Part shown: positions 12,010 through 20,069 of the stretch, in pieces
Numbering within the stretch: position 1 is the first letter of the stretch
Layout of the letters: every line of letters starts with the position of its first letter
Source of the DNA: Myxococcales bacterium
Lineage (GTDB): Bacteria > Myxococcota_A > Polyangia > Haliangiales > Haliangiaceae
Assembly (NCBI GenBank): GCA_016794525.1
Contig: JAEUJY010000147.1
Span: 1 to 36,444, forward strand
DNA length: 36,444 nt
Direction of reading: 5' to 3'
The notes under the pieces: model-generated
The model's input: the letters and a program-made list of their open reading frames with translations, nothing else
Told to the model about the DNA's origin: nothing
Database searches by the model: none
Position numbers and translations under genes: made by a program

Positions 12010-13665
12010 CTAGCTTCGGTAGACGCGGGCGAAGTACTCCTCGAGCATGCGGTCCGAGGAGAAGCGCCACTGCGACATCGCGATCGAGGCCTGCATCACG
12101 CGGACCCACGCGGCGCGGTCGTGGAAGGTCGGCAGGACCTCCTTCATCAGGACGTCGTAGAGGCGGCCGCGATCGCGGACGTCGACCGCGGCGACGTGGG
12201 CCTCGTCGACCGCGTCGTCGCCGGGCTCGGGGTCGCCGATCTTCCAGCCGGTGACGCCGTGCTCGCAGCCCTCGGGCCACCAGCCGTCGAGGATCGACAC
12301 GTTGGGCACGCCGTTCATCGCGGCCTTCATGCCCGAGGTGCCGGACGCCTCGAGCGGGCGGCGCGGGTTGTTGAGCCAGATGTCGCAGCCGCGGGTCAGC
12401 GCCGCGCCCAGCGTCATGTCGTAGCTCTCGAGGAACACCACCTTGCCCGGCCAGCGGCGGGTGGCCTCGGCCAGCCGGGTCACCAGCGCCTTGCCGGTGG
12501 TGTCGCGCGGGTGGGCCTTGCCCGAGTAGACGATCTGCGCGTGCTCGAGCAGCGCCGCCAGCCGGTCCTCGTCGCCGAGGATCAGGTCGGCGCGCTTGTA
12601 GCCGGCGGCGCGGCGGGCGAAGCCGATGATCAGCTTCTCGCGATCGAGCGCGACGCCGGTGCGGGCGTGGACGAGCGCCGCCAGCTCGGCGCGCATCGTG
12701 CGGTGCGCGGCCCACAGTCCGGTGGCGCGCTCGCTCTCGCCCTTGCCCGGCGCCAGCGCGGCACGGATCCGCGGGTCCTGCCAGGTCGGCACGTGGACGC
12801 CGTTGGTGATCGAGATGATCGGCGCGGCGCCCTCGACGCCCTTCCACATCGCGCGAGCGGTCTCGCCGTGCAGCGCCGCGACCGCGTTGGCGAGTCGCGC
12901 CATGCGCAGGCCCGCGACGGTCATCGAGAACGGATCGCCGCCGATCGCCGCCAGCTCGGCGTCGGTGAAGCCGAGGTCGGCCGAGGTGCGGCGCATCGTC
13001 GGCAGGTCGTGGACCTCGTTGCCGGCCGCCACCGGCGTGTGGGTCGTGAAGACGCAGTGCGGGCGCAGCCGGGCCAGGCGCTCCGACAGCTCGCCGCCGC
13101 CGAAGCGGTTGGCGCGCAGGAGCTCGAGGCCGGCGAACACCGCGTGGCCCTCGTTCCAGTGGTAGACGTCGATCGAGCGGTGCATCGCGGCGAGCAGCCG
13201 CACGCCGCCCACGCCGAGCACGATCTCCTGCGCGAGGCGATCGTCCGAGCCGCCGCCGTAGAGGCGCGCGGTGATCCAGCGGTGCTCGTGGCGCGCCGGC
13301 TCAAGCAGGTACAGCTCGCCCGACAGGTAGCGGCGCACGCGCCAGGCGATCAGCGGCACGGTCTCGCCGCGCACCGTGACCTCGACGCCGCCGTGCGGCA
13401 GCGTCACCTGCTCGAGGCCGTCGCGGTCGGTGGCCAGGTAGCGATCGACGGGGCGGCCGTGCTCGTCGAGGCGCTGATCGACGTAGCCGTGGTCCCACAG
13501 GAGGCCGATGCCGACCACCGGCAGCCGCAGATCGCTGGCCGACTTCATGTGATCGCCGGCGAGGATGCCGAGGCCACCGGAGTAGATCGTGAAGCGGGCG
13601 TCGAGGCCGAACTCCATGCAGAAGTACGCGACGGTGGGACGAGTCGGTGGATCGCTGGCGAACAT
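12010..13665 (-). CDS. glgP: Alpha-glucan (glycogen/starch) phosphorylase, short form
   Basis: The 551-residue product is a GT35-family phosphorylase that releases glucose-1-phosphate from alpha-1,4-glucans. It begins with the short-form signature VAYFCMEFGLDARFTIYSGG, GLGILAGDHMKSASDL and VGIGLLWDHGYVDQ. It ends with the pyridoxal-phosphate site EASGTSGMKAAMNG (PLP Lys447) and LDGWWPEG. It lacks the roughly 200 extra residues of enterobacterial GlgP and fits the compact alpha-glucan phosphorylase family of many bacteria and archaea. The ATG at 13665 starts nine residues before the conserved N-terminus; upstream in-frame sequence is not conserved-looking. It is cytoplasmic and apparently monocistronic, and no other glycogen gene is in the window. 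glgP is used in the broad family sense. Confidence 0.95.
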   Translation of the reverse strand: MFASDPPTRPTVAYFCMEFGLDARFTIYSGGLGILAGDHMKSASDLRLPVVGIGLLWDHGYVDQRLDEHGRPVDRYLATDRDGLEQVTLPHGGVEVTVRGETVPLIAWRVRRYLSGELYLLEPARHEHRWITARLYGGGSDDRLAQEIVLGVGGVRLLAAMHRSIDVYHWNEGHAVFAGLELLRANRFGGGELSERLARLRPHCVFTTHTPVAAGNEVHDLPTMRRTSADLGFTDAELAAIGGDPFSMTVAGLRMARLANAVAALHGETARAMWKGVEGAAPIISITNGVHVPTWQDPRIRAALAPGKGESERATGLWAAHRTMRAELAALVHARTGVALDREKLIIGFARRAAGYKRADLILGDEDRLAALLEHAQIVYSGKAHPRDTTGKALVTRLAEATRRWPGKVVFLESYDMTLGAALTRGCDIWLNNPRRPLEASGTSGMKAAMNGVPNVSILDGWWPEGCEHGVTGWKIGDPEPGDDAVDEAHVAAVDVRDRGRLYDVLMKEVLPTFHDRAAWVRVMQASIAMSQWRFSSDRMLEEYFARVYRS

Positions 13666-13806
13666 CCACCGTCGACGATGCAACGCGCGCGCCGGTCCAA
13701 GCAAGCGCGACCGCACGGATTGGGCGCGGCGATCGCGTTGCCAAACGCAACACCGGTGGCCGATCGCGGCGCGCGCCGGGCGCTCGCGCCGACGCCGCGC
13801 CTGCTG

Positions 13807-13812
13807 TAGGGT
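13807..13812 (+). promoter_or_regulatory. Putative -10 element (TAGGGT)
   Basis: TAGGGT ends 9 nt before the ATG at 13822, the same hexamer and spacing as upstream of alaS. Confidence 0.4.
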
Positions 13813-13821
13813 GCGCCGGCC

Positions 13822-14297
13822 ATGCCGCCCTGCCCCCCTCGCCGCGCGCTGCTCGCGCTGGCGCTGATCGCCGCGTGCGGTCACGCGCCCGCGCCGCGCC
13901 GCCCGGCGCCGCGCCCGGCGGTCGCGCAGCTGTCCGCGATCCGGACCACGCCGTTGCCCGCGCGCGACGCCGCCCGCGTCACCGCCGGCACGCCCGCCCC
14001 CGCCCGCCCGCGCGGCGACTCCGACGCCGTCGCCCACGTCCTGCGCGTCGGTCAGCCCGGCTTCGTCCGCTGCTTCCGCGCCGCGCGCAAGACCGATCCC
14101 GCGCTGACCGGCGCGCGCCTCGCGCTGCACGTCACCATCGACGCCCGCGGCGCCGTCGCCGCCGCCGCCCCCGCCAGCGGCGATCGCGCCCTCGGCGACT
14201 GCATCGCTCGCGGCCTCCGCCGCCTCCGCCTCCCGCGCACCCTCGCCCCGCGGTCATCGACGTCCCGATCGTCCTCGCCGCCCCGACCGCCGGCTGA
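13822..14297 (+). pseudogene. AgmX/PglI-domain lipoprotein with an apparent one-base frameshift
   Basis: The start (ATG 13822) gives a lipoprotein signal (RRALLALALIAAC, lipobox IAAC), a Pro/Arg linker and an AgmX/PglI-type domain: GFVRCFRAARKTDPALTG, LALHVTIDARGAVAAA and a Cys in ALGDCIARGLRRLRLP. Near 14245-14249 (a CCCC run) the frame seems to shift. Adding one C would give TLAPAVIDVPIVLAAPTAG and a stop at 14295-14297, the expected domain ending. As written, the open frame instead leaves the domain and runs through the adjacent hexamer array as an Arg-Ser/Arg-Asn tail, stopping at 14466. The span 13822-14297 is 476 bp, one short of a multiple of three. This could be a sequencing error in a C run, a real inactivating mutation, or phase variation. 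The intact product would have about 158 residues. Confidence 0.75.
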
Positions 14298-14305
14298 CGC
14301 GCGCC

Positions 14306-14541
14306 GGAGCCGGAATCGGAGCCGGAATCGGAGCCGGAATCGGAGCCGGAGCCGGAATCGGAGCCGGAATCGGAGCCGGAATCGGAGCCGGAGCCGGAGC
14401 CGGAATCGGAGCCGGAATCGGAGCCGGAGCCGGGATCGGGATCGGGATCGGAGCCGGGATCGGTGACGGGATCGGGATCGGCGACGGGATCGGGATCGGG
14501 TACCGGATCGGGATCGGGAACCGGATCGGGATCGAGATCCG
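14306..14541 (+). repeat. Degenerate hexanucleotide array (GGAGCC/GGAATC/GGGATC), about 39 units
   Basis: Hexamers in strict 6-nt register: mostly alternating GGAGCC and GGAATC in the first half, then GGGATC with GGTGAC, GGCGAC and GGGTAC variants. Almost all fit GGNNNC. The array begins 8 nt after the inferred stop of the AgmX-type gene and fills the gap before the convergent glycosyltransferase gene (stop at 14559). Long frames through it (Arg-Ser/Arg-Asn forward, Pro-Ile/Pro-Ala reverse) are trivial results of the 6-nt period. Confidence 0.95.
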
Positions 14542-14558
14542 GCGCGCGCCCCCTCTGC

Positions 14559-15704
14559 TCACCCCGCGTCGCGGATCGCCTGGAAGAACCGCCGCATCTC
14601 GGCCTGCGCGGGCGTCGCCGCGTATCCCGCGACCTTCTGCCGGTTCTCCGCCGCCAGCCGTCGCCGCCGCGCCGGATCCTCCGCCAGCCGATCGATCGCC
14701 TGGGCCAGCGCGGCGGCGTCCTCGACCGGCACCAGCTCGGCGGCGTCCAGCAACTCGGGCACGCCGCCGACCGCGGTCGCGAGCGCCGGCAGGCCGACGG
14801 CCATGGCCTCGACCAGCGAGCGCGGCAGGCCCTCGGTGCGCGACGGCTGGATGAACGCGGCGCGGGTGCGCAGGAACTCGTAGACCGGCGCGCCTGGCGG
14901 CAGCGCGCCGAGGAACCGCACCCGCGCGCCGAGGCCGAGCCGCGCGGCCTGCGCCTCGAGCCCGGCGCGCAGCTGGCCGTCGCCGGCGACCGCGAGGGTG
15001 TGCGGCCGCGCGGTGCGGGCCAGCGCGTCGAGCAGCACGTCGAGCCCCTTGTACGGCCGGAACAGCGCGCCGACGAAGCCGAGCGCGAGCACCGGCTCGT
15101 CGGTGATGACCGCGCCCGGGCCGGCGACCACCGCGTCGGGGATGTACGCGTCGGAGATCGCGAAGCTCGGCGTGCCGGCGCGCGGCGGGTACAGCCGCTG
15201 CAGCTGCAGCCGCGTGACGTAGCGGGTCGCGCACGCGCCGGCCACGATCGACCGCAGATCGCGCCCGGCCAGGCCGCGCGCCGCGGTCAGCACGCGGCCG
15301 GCGCCGTCGAGTGCGGTGACCGGATCGCCGACGACCTCGACGCCGTACCGCTTGCGCCGCGCGACCACCGCCGGCCGCAGCGCGCTGGCCATCACGCCGG
15401 GCGCGTGCAGCAAGAACACGTCGCCCTGCCCGGCCGCGCGCCACGCCGCCGCCGCCAGCCCGGGCAGCGCCGCGGCCAGGCCGCGGGTGGCGACGAAGTC
15501 GGGCGCCGGGATCAGCCGGACGCCGGGCCCCTCGACCGGCTTCATGCCCGGGCCGTCGACGCCGGGGCCCAGCCGCGAAAACACCAGCACCTCGTCGAAC
15601 ACCGCCAGGAACTGCGCCCAGTACGCGTAGTCGCACTTGCCGTCGATCAGCGCGCCGCGCGGCGTGGCGCGGTAGTGGAACTCGGAGCTGACGACGAGCC
15701 GCAT
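14559..15704 (-). CDS. GT4-like glycosyltransferase
   Basis: The 381-residue product looks like a GT-B retaining glycosyltransferase of the GT4 group, transferring a sugar from a nucleotide donor. The C-terminal half has LALGFVGALFRPYKGLDVLLDAL, LAVAGDGQLRAGLE, VRFLGAL and the EX7E signature in RTEGLPRSLVEAMAVGLP (Glu291 and Glu299). The N-terminal acceptor half starts MRLVVSSEFHYRATPRG. The ATG at 15704 lies 54 bp from the divergent asparagine synthase start. Minus-strand TACGCT at 15718-15723 may be its -10. With the neighbouring amidotransferase and methyltransferase it probably builds or decorates a surface polysaccharide. Acceptor and sugar are unknown. Confidence 0.88.
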   Translation of the reverse strand: MRLVVSSEFHYRATPRGALIDGKCDYAYWAQFLAVFDEVLVFSRLGPGVDGPGMKPVEGPGVRLIPAPDFVATRGLAAALPGLAAAAWRAAGQGDVFLLHAPGVMASALRPAVVARRKRYGVEVVGDPVTALDGAGRVLTAARGLAGRDLRSIVAGACATRYVTRLQLQRLYPPRAGTPSFAISDAYIPDAVVAGPGAVITDEPVLALGFVGALFRPYKGLDVLLDALARTARPHTLAVAGDGQLRAGLEAQAARLGLGARVRFLGALPPGAPVYEFLRTRAAFIQPSRTEGLPRSLVEAMAVGLPALATAVGGVPELLDAAELVPVEDAAALAQAIDRLAEDPARRRRLAAENRQKVAGYAATPAQAEMRRFFQAIRDAG

Positions 15705-15745
15705 CGCGGAGTGGCGCAGCGTACCGCGCGCCCGCGCCGCGGTGC

Positions 15746-15751
15746 TACAGT
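15746..15751 (+). promoter_or_regulatory. Putative -10 element (TACAGT) for the asparagine synthase operon
   Basis: TACAGT ends 7 nt before the ATG at 15759. The 54-bp divergent gap also holds TACGCT (15718-15723) on the other strand, so promoters for both directions fit in this short space. Confidence 0.45.
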
Positions 15752-15758
15752 GCGCGCG

Positions 15759-17717
15759 ATGTGCGGCATCGCCGGGTTCGCGCAGCTCGCGCTGGGTGAT
15801 GACGACGCCGCGCGGCTCCTGGGCGCGATGACCACCGCGCTGGCCCACCGCGGGCCCGACGGCCACGGCCGCTACTGGCGCGGCGGCGTCGGCCTGGCCC
15901 ACACCCGGCTGGCGATCGTCGACGTCGCCCGCGGCCTCCAGCCGATGCACGTCGACGACGCGACGATCGTCTACAACGGCGAGGTCTACAACGCGCCGGC
16001 GCTGCGGGCGGCGCTCGAGGCCGACGGCGAGCGCTGCGCCACCAGCAGCGACACCGAGGTCGTGCTGCGCCGCTACCTGCGCGACCCCGACGGCTTCGAG
16101 GCCGGGCTGGTCGGCATGTGGGCGCTGGCGATCCACGATCGCCGCCGGCAGCGGCTGGTGCTGTCGCGCGATCGGTTCGGGATCAAGCCGCTGTTCGTCG
16201 CGGCCGCCGGCCGCGGGCTGGTGTTCGGCTCGGAGCTGGGCGCGGTGCGCGCCGCCGCCGCCCACCTGCCCGGCGCGCTGGCGATCGACCCCGACGCCGC
16301 CCACGCGATGCTGGCCTGGGGCTACGTGCCCGAGGACCGCACGATCTTCGAAGGCGTGCGCCGCCTGGCGCCGGGCGCGCGGCTCGAGCTCGACCTCGCC
16401 ACGGGCGCGGTCCGCGAGACCGTCTACTACCGGCCACGCGCCGATCCGGCGGCGGCCCACGTCGCCTCGCTCGACGACGCCGCCGATCTGATCGCGCCGC
16501 TGATCGCCCGCGCCGGGCGCGAGCACCTCGAGAGCGACGTCCCGGTGGCGGCGTTCCTGTCGGGCGGCATCGACTCGTCGCTGGTGCTGGCGGCGGCGGC
16601 CGACGCCAGCGCCCGACCGGTGCGGGCCTTCGCGATCGGCTTCGCCGACCCGCGGTTCGACGAGGCGCCCCACGCGCGCGCCGTCGCCGAGCGGCTGGGC
16701 GTCTCGCTCGACGTCGAGGTCCTCGACGAGGCGGCGCTGCTGGGCGCGCTGCCCGACGCGCTGATCGCGTACGACGAGCCGTTCGGCGACTCGTCGTCGC
16801 TGGCCACCTTCGTGCTCGCGCGGCTGGTCGGCGCCAGCCACAAGGTGGCGCTGGGCGGCGACGGCGGCGACGAGATCTTCGCCGGCTACAAGAAACACCG
16901 CATCGTCGGGCTGTGGGACGCCGCCGATCGGGTCCCGGGCGCGCGGGCGCTGGCCGCCGCGGCGCTGGCCCGGCTGCCGACCCGCACCGATCGCACCACC
17001 CGCGTCGGCGAGTTCTTGCGCACCGTCGGCCGCCTGGCCGGCGGGCTGGCCGGCGACGACACGGCGGGCTACGTCGCGCTGACCCAGGTCGCGAGCCTGG
17101 CGCGCACCGCGCCGATGGTCGTGCGCCCGGGCGGCGCGGCGCTGGCGGCCCAGGTCGCGGCGCGGTTCCACGACGCCGCCGGCGATCGCCTGCGGCGCAC
17201 GCTCACCGCCGATCTCGGCAACGTCTTGCCCAACGACATGCTGACCAAGGTCGATCGCGCGACGATGGCGCGCCAGCTCGAGGCCCGGGTGCCGCTGCTC
17301 GATCACCGCATCGTCGAGGCGGGGCTGGGCCTGCCGCGGCGGTTCACGCTGGGCACCCGCGGCAAGGAGGTCATGCGCCACCTGTTCGCACGCCGCTTCG
17401 GGCTGGGCCTGGCCCGGCGCAAGAAGCAAGGCTTCGGCGTGCCGGTCGAGCGCTGGCTCGGCACGGCGCTGGCGCCGGCCTGCGATCGGCTGTTCGCGCG
17501 GCACCGGCTCGCGCGCTACGGCGTGCTGTCGACGAGCCTGGCCGACGGCGGCCACAAGGCGTGGCTGGCCGAGCATCCGTACCTGGTGTGGCACGCGCTG
17601 GCGCTCGCCGCCTGGTGCGAGCTGGCGCTGGGCGACGGCCCCGACGCGGTGCGCGCCCTGCTGGCGCCGCCGGCGCGCGGCCGCACCTCCTCCGTCCCTG
17701 CCGAGGCGATCCCATGA
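15759..17717 (+). CDS. asnB: Glutamine-hydrolysing asparagine synthase family protein
   Basis: The 652-residue product starts MCGIAGF; Cys2 becomes the N-terminal nucleophile of the class II glutaminase domain (RGPDGHGRY, NGEVYNAPALR, SSDTEVVLRRY, SRDRFGIKPL). The synthetase domain has the ATP-pyrophosphatase P-loop SGGIDSS (268-274), then GGDGGDEIFAGY, LPNDMLTKVDRATMA and EARVPLLDHRIVE. Ammonia from glutamine is used to amidate an aspartyl or related carboxylate. The first Met is certain because the nucleophile must be residue 2. It ends in an ATGA overlap with a methyltransferase gene and is divergent from a glycosyltransferase, a context common for AsnB paralogues that amidate surface polysaccharides. 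Whether the substrate is free aspartate or a sugar acid cannot be told from sequence. Confidence 0.95.
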   Translation: MCGIAGFAQLALGDDDAARLLGAMTTALAHRGPDGHGRYWRGGVGLAHTRLAIVDVARGLQPMHVDDATIVYNGEVYNAPALRAALEADGERCATSSDTEVVLRRYLRDPDGFEAGLVGMWALAIHDRRRQRLVLSRDRFGIKPLFVAAAGRGLVFGSELGAVRAAAAHLPGALAIDPDAAHAMLAWGYVPEDRTIFEGVRRLAPGARLELDLATGAVRETVYYRPRADPAAAHVASLDDAADLIAPLIARAGREHLESDVPVAAFLSGGIDSSLVLAAAADASARPVRAFAIGFADPRFDEAPHARAVAERLGVSLDVEVLDEAALLGALPDALIAYDEPFGDSSSLATFVLARLVGASHKVALGGDGGDEIFAGYKKHRIVGLWDAADRVPGARALAAAALARLPTRTDRTTRVGEFLRTVGRLAGGLAGDDTAGYVALTQVASLARTAPMVVRPGGAALAAQVAARFHDAAGDRLRRTLTADLGNVLPNDMLTKVDRATMARQLEARVPLLDHRIVEAGLGLPRRFTLGTRGKEVMRHLFARRFGLGLARRKKQGFGVPVERWLGTALAPACDRLFARHRLARYGVLSTSLADGGHKAWLAEHPYLVWHALALAAWCELALGDGPDAVRALLAPPARGRTSSVPAEAIP

Positions 17718-18547
17718 ACCGTGACGACGCGACCGTCGATGGCTTCGGCGACGAATGGCGCCGCTTCGATCAGACCGCAGTCGACGACGCCGAGATGAGC
17801 GCGCTGTTCGACGCGTACTTCGCGGTGTTCCCGTGGGCCGCGCTGCCGGCCGACGCGGTGGGCTTCGACCTCGGCTGCGGCAGCGGCCGCTGGGCGGCGC
17901 GGGTGGCGCCGCGGCTCGGGCCGCGCGGGCGGCTGCACGCGATCGATCCGGCGGCCGACGCGCTGGCGGTGGCGCGGCGCAACCTCGCCCATCTCCCCAA
18001 CGTCGAGACCCACCTCGCGAGCGTCGACGCCATCCCGCTCGCTGACGGCTCGATGGACTTCGGCTACTCGCTCGGCGTCTTGCACCACGTGCCCGACACC
18101 GGCCGCGGCCTCGCCGACTGCGTCAAGAAGCTCAAGCCGGGCGCGCCGTTCCTCCTGTACCTGTACTACGCGTTCGACAACCGGCCGTGGTGGTTCCGCC
18201 AGGTGTGGCGCGCCTCCGACGTCGTGCGCCGGCGCGTGTCGCGGCTGTCGCCGACCGGCCGCTACGCCGCCAGCCAGGCGCTCGCCGTCGGCGTGTACTG
18301 GCCGCTGGCCCGCACCGCGCGCGTGCTCGAGCGGCTGGGCGTCGACGTCGAGCGCATCCCGCTGTCGGCGTACCGCGAGCGCAGCTTCTACGTGATGCGC
18401 AACGACGCGCTCGATCGCTTCGGCACCCAGCTCGAGCAGCGCTTCACGCGCGCCGCGATGCAGGCGCTGATGGAGGGCGCCGGCCTCGAGCGGGTGCGCT
18501 TCCACGACGCCGTCCCGTACTGGACCGCGGTCGGCTACAAGCGCTGA
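17714..18547 (+). CDS. Class I SAM-dependent methyltransferase
   Basis: The 277-residue product has a Rossmann methyltransferase core: motif I FDLGCGSGRWA (about 51-61), an acidic motif in HAIDPA, and the post-motif region DFGYSLGVLHHVPDTGRGL typical of Methyltransf_11-type enzymes. The C-terminal third has aromatic and basic residues (FDNRPWWFRQVWRASD) that may bind the acceptor. It starts within the asparagine synthase stop codon (ATGA), so the two are translationally coupled. The substrate is unknown; a surface glycan or its precursor fits the neighbours. Its stop is followed within 3 nt by the recurring CCTTGG-GGGGCTT-C element. Confidence 0.9.
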   Translation: MNRDDATVDGFGDEWRRFDQTAVDDAEMSALFDAYFAVFPWAALPADAVGFDLGCGSGRWAARVAPRLGPRGRLHAIDPAADALAVARRNLAHLPNVETHLASVDAIPLADGSMDFGYSLGVLHHVPDTGRGLADCVKKLKPGAPFLLYLYYAFDNRPWWFRQVWRASDVVRRRVSRLSPTGRYAASQALAVGVYWPLARTARVLERLGVDVERIPLSAYRERSFYVMRNDALDRFGTQLEQRFTRAAMQALMEGAGLERVRFHDAVPYWTAVGYKR

Positions 18548-18549
18548 GA

Positions 18550-18565
18550 CCTTGGCGGGGCTTTC
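18550..18565 (+). repeat. Dispersed stop-proximal element, copy 1
   Basis: CCTTGGCGGGGCTTTC begins 3 nt after the methyltransferase stop, in the 30-bp gap between two convergent genes. Copies 2 and 3 are at 20859 and 24476. This copy lacks the second hairpin arm. Confidence 0.7.
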
Positions 18566-18577
18566 ACGGCGTCGCGA

Positions 18578-19966
18578 TCACGGCGCCGGGGTCAGCGGCG
18601 TGAAGCGCGCGGTGAAGTGACGCAGCGCCGGCGGCTCGTCGACGATCCGCAGCCCGGTCAGCTCGCGCGCGCGGGCCGCCACCCACGTCACGACCTCGAT
18701 GACGTAGTCCATGTGGCTCTGGGTGTACGTGCGGCGCGGCAACGCCAGCCGCACCAGGTCCATCGCCGCCGGCGCCTCGCTGCCGTCGGGGCGACGGCCG
18801 AACATGACCGTCCCGATCTCGCAGCCGCGGATGCCGCCCTGACGATACAGCTCGACCGCCAGCGCCTGCCCCGGGTACGCCAGCGGTGGCACGTGCGGCA
18901 ACAGCGCCCGCGCGTCGAGGTACACCGCGTGGCCGCCGGCCGGGCGCACCGTCGGCACGCCGGCGCGCTCGAGCGCCTCGGCCAGGTACGCCGCCGAGCG
19001 GATCCGGTAGCGCAGGTACTGCTCGTCGACGACCTCCTCGAGCCCCTGGGCGATCGCCTCGAGGTCGCGGCCGGCCAGGCCGCCGTAGGTCGGGAAGCCC
19101 TCGGTGAGGATCAGCAGGTTGCGGCAGCGCGCGGCCAGCTCGGGATCGTTCATCGCCAGCCAGCCGCCGATGTTGGCCAGGCCATCCTTCTTGGCGCTCA
19201 TCGTCATGCCGTCGGCGAGCGCCGCCATGTCGCGGACGATGTCCTTGATCGGGCGGCCGCGCTGCCCGTCCTCGCGCTCGTGGATGAACCACGCGTTCTC
19301 GGCGAACCGGCAGGCGTCCAGGAACAGCGGCAGGCCGTGGCGATCGCAGACCTGCCGCACCGCGCGCAGGTTGGCCAGCGACACCGGCTGGCCGCCGCCG
19401 GAGTTGTTTGTGATCGTGACGAACACCGCCGGGATCGCGGCGGCGCCGCGGGCGGCGATCAGCGCCTCGAGGGCCACGACGTCGAGGTTGCCCTTGAACG
19501 GGTGCAGGCACGCCGGGTCCTTGCCCTCGGCGATGACCAGGTCGACCGCCTCGGCGCCGGTGTACTCGACGTTGGCGCGGGTGGTGTCGAAGTGGGTGTT
19601 GTTGGGCACGACCTTGCCCGGCCCGCCGATCACCGAGAACAGGATCTTCTCGGCGGCGCGGCCCTGGTGCGTCGGGATGACGTGGGTGAACGGGAACAGC
19701 TCGCGCACCGCGGCCTCGAACCGGTACCAGGACGGCGAGCCGGCGTAGCTCTCGTCGCCGTGCTGGATCGCGGCCCACTGATCGCGCGACATCGCGCCGG
19801 TGCCCGAGTCGGTCAACAGATCGATCAGCACGTCGTCGGCGTGCAGCGCGAACAGGTTGTAGCCGGCCTCGGCCAGCCGGGCGCTGCGCTGCGCCAGCGT
19901 GGTGAACCGGATCGGCTCGACCGAGTGGATGCGGAACGGCTCGATGATGGTCTGGAAGCGGTGCAC
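18578..19966 (-). CDS. tnaA: Tryptophanase
   Basis: The 462-residue product is a PLP-dependent beta-eliminating lyase that would cleave tryptophan to indole, pyruvate and ammonia. It aligns along its length with tryptophanase and tyrosine phenol-lyase: EPFRIHSVEPIRFTT, LLTDSGTGAMS, PTHQGRAAEKI, NSGGGQPVSLANL, PLP Lys260 in MTMSAKKDG, GFPTYGGLAGRDLEA, GGHAVYLDA. Two diagnostic sites favour tryptophanase over tyrosine phenol-lyase: an Ile in GCEIGT (TPL has Arg in SMERG) and His in LRHFTARF (TPL has Phe). The GTG at 19966 gives the same N-terminal length as E. coli TnaA, and GACAAT lies 6 nt upstream; longer starts would enter the divergent methyltransferase gene. No tnaC-like leader or tryptophan transporter is adjacent. 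Confidence 0.92.
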   Translation of the reverse strand: MHRFQTIIEPFRIHSVEPIRFTTLAQRSARLAEAGYNLFALHADDVLIDLLTDSGTGAMSRDQWAAIQHGDESYAGSPSWYRFEAAVRELFPFTHVIPTHQGRAAEKILFSVIGGPGKVVPNNTHFDTTRANVEYTGAEAVDLVIAEGKDPACLHPFKGNLDVVALEALIAARGAAAIPAVFVTITNNSGGGQPVSLANLRAVRQVCDRHGLPLFLDACRFAENAWFIHEREDGQRGRPIKDIVRDMAALADGMTMSAKKDGLANIGGWLAMNDPELAARCRNLLILTEGFPTYGGLAGRDLEAIAQGLEEVVDEQYLRYRIRSAAYLAEALERAGVPTVRPAGGHAVYLDARALLPHVPPLAYPGQALAVELYRQGGIRGCEIGTVMFGRRPDGSEAPAAMDLVRLALPRRTYTQSHMDYVIEVVTWVAARARELTGLRIVDEPPALRHFTARFTPLTPAP

Positions 19967-19972
19967 GCCGGG

Positions 19973-19978
19973 ATTGTC
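19973..19978 (-). promoter_or_regulatory. Putative -10 element (GACAAT) for tnaA
   Basis: On the minus strand GACAAT ends 6 nt before the GTG at 19966, which would give a leaderless tnaA mRNA and leave no room for a TnaC-type leader peptide. Confidence 0.35.
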
Positions 19979-20057
19979 GGTCGGCGGCGGCCGGCGCGCG
20001 CGGCTGGTGCGGCAAGGTGCCCGAGGTGATTCGTCGCACCCGGCGCGCCGCCGCGCG

Positions 20058-20063
20058 TACGTT
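20058..20063 (+). promoter_or_regulatory. Putative -10 element (TACGTT)
   Basis: TACGTT ends 6 nt before the ATG at 20070. Confidence 0.45.
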
Positions 20064-20069
20064 GGGCCC

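Noticed and set aside
14254-15636. Minus-strand frame ending in a long Pro-Ile/Pro-Ala tail
   Set aside because: It is the wrong frame of the glycosyltransferase gene running into the hexamer array; the true stop is at 14559.
18578-19966. Tyrosine phenol-lyase
   Set aside because: The two positions that separate the families (Ile in GCEIGT and His in LRHFTARF) are of the tryptophanase type.
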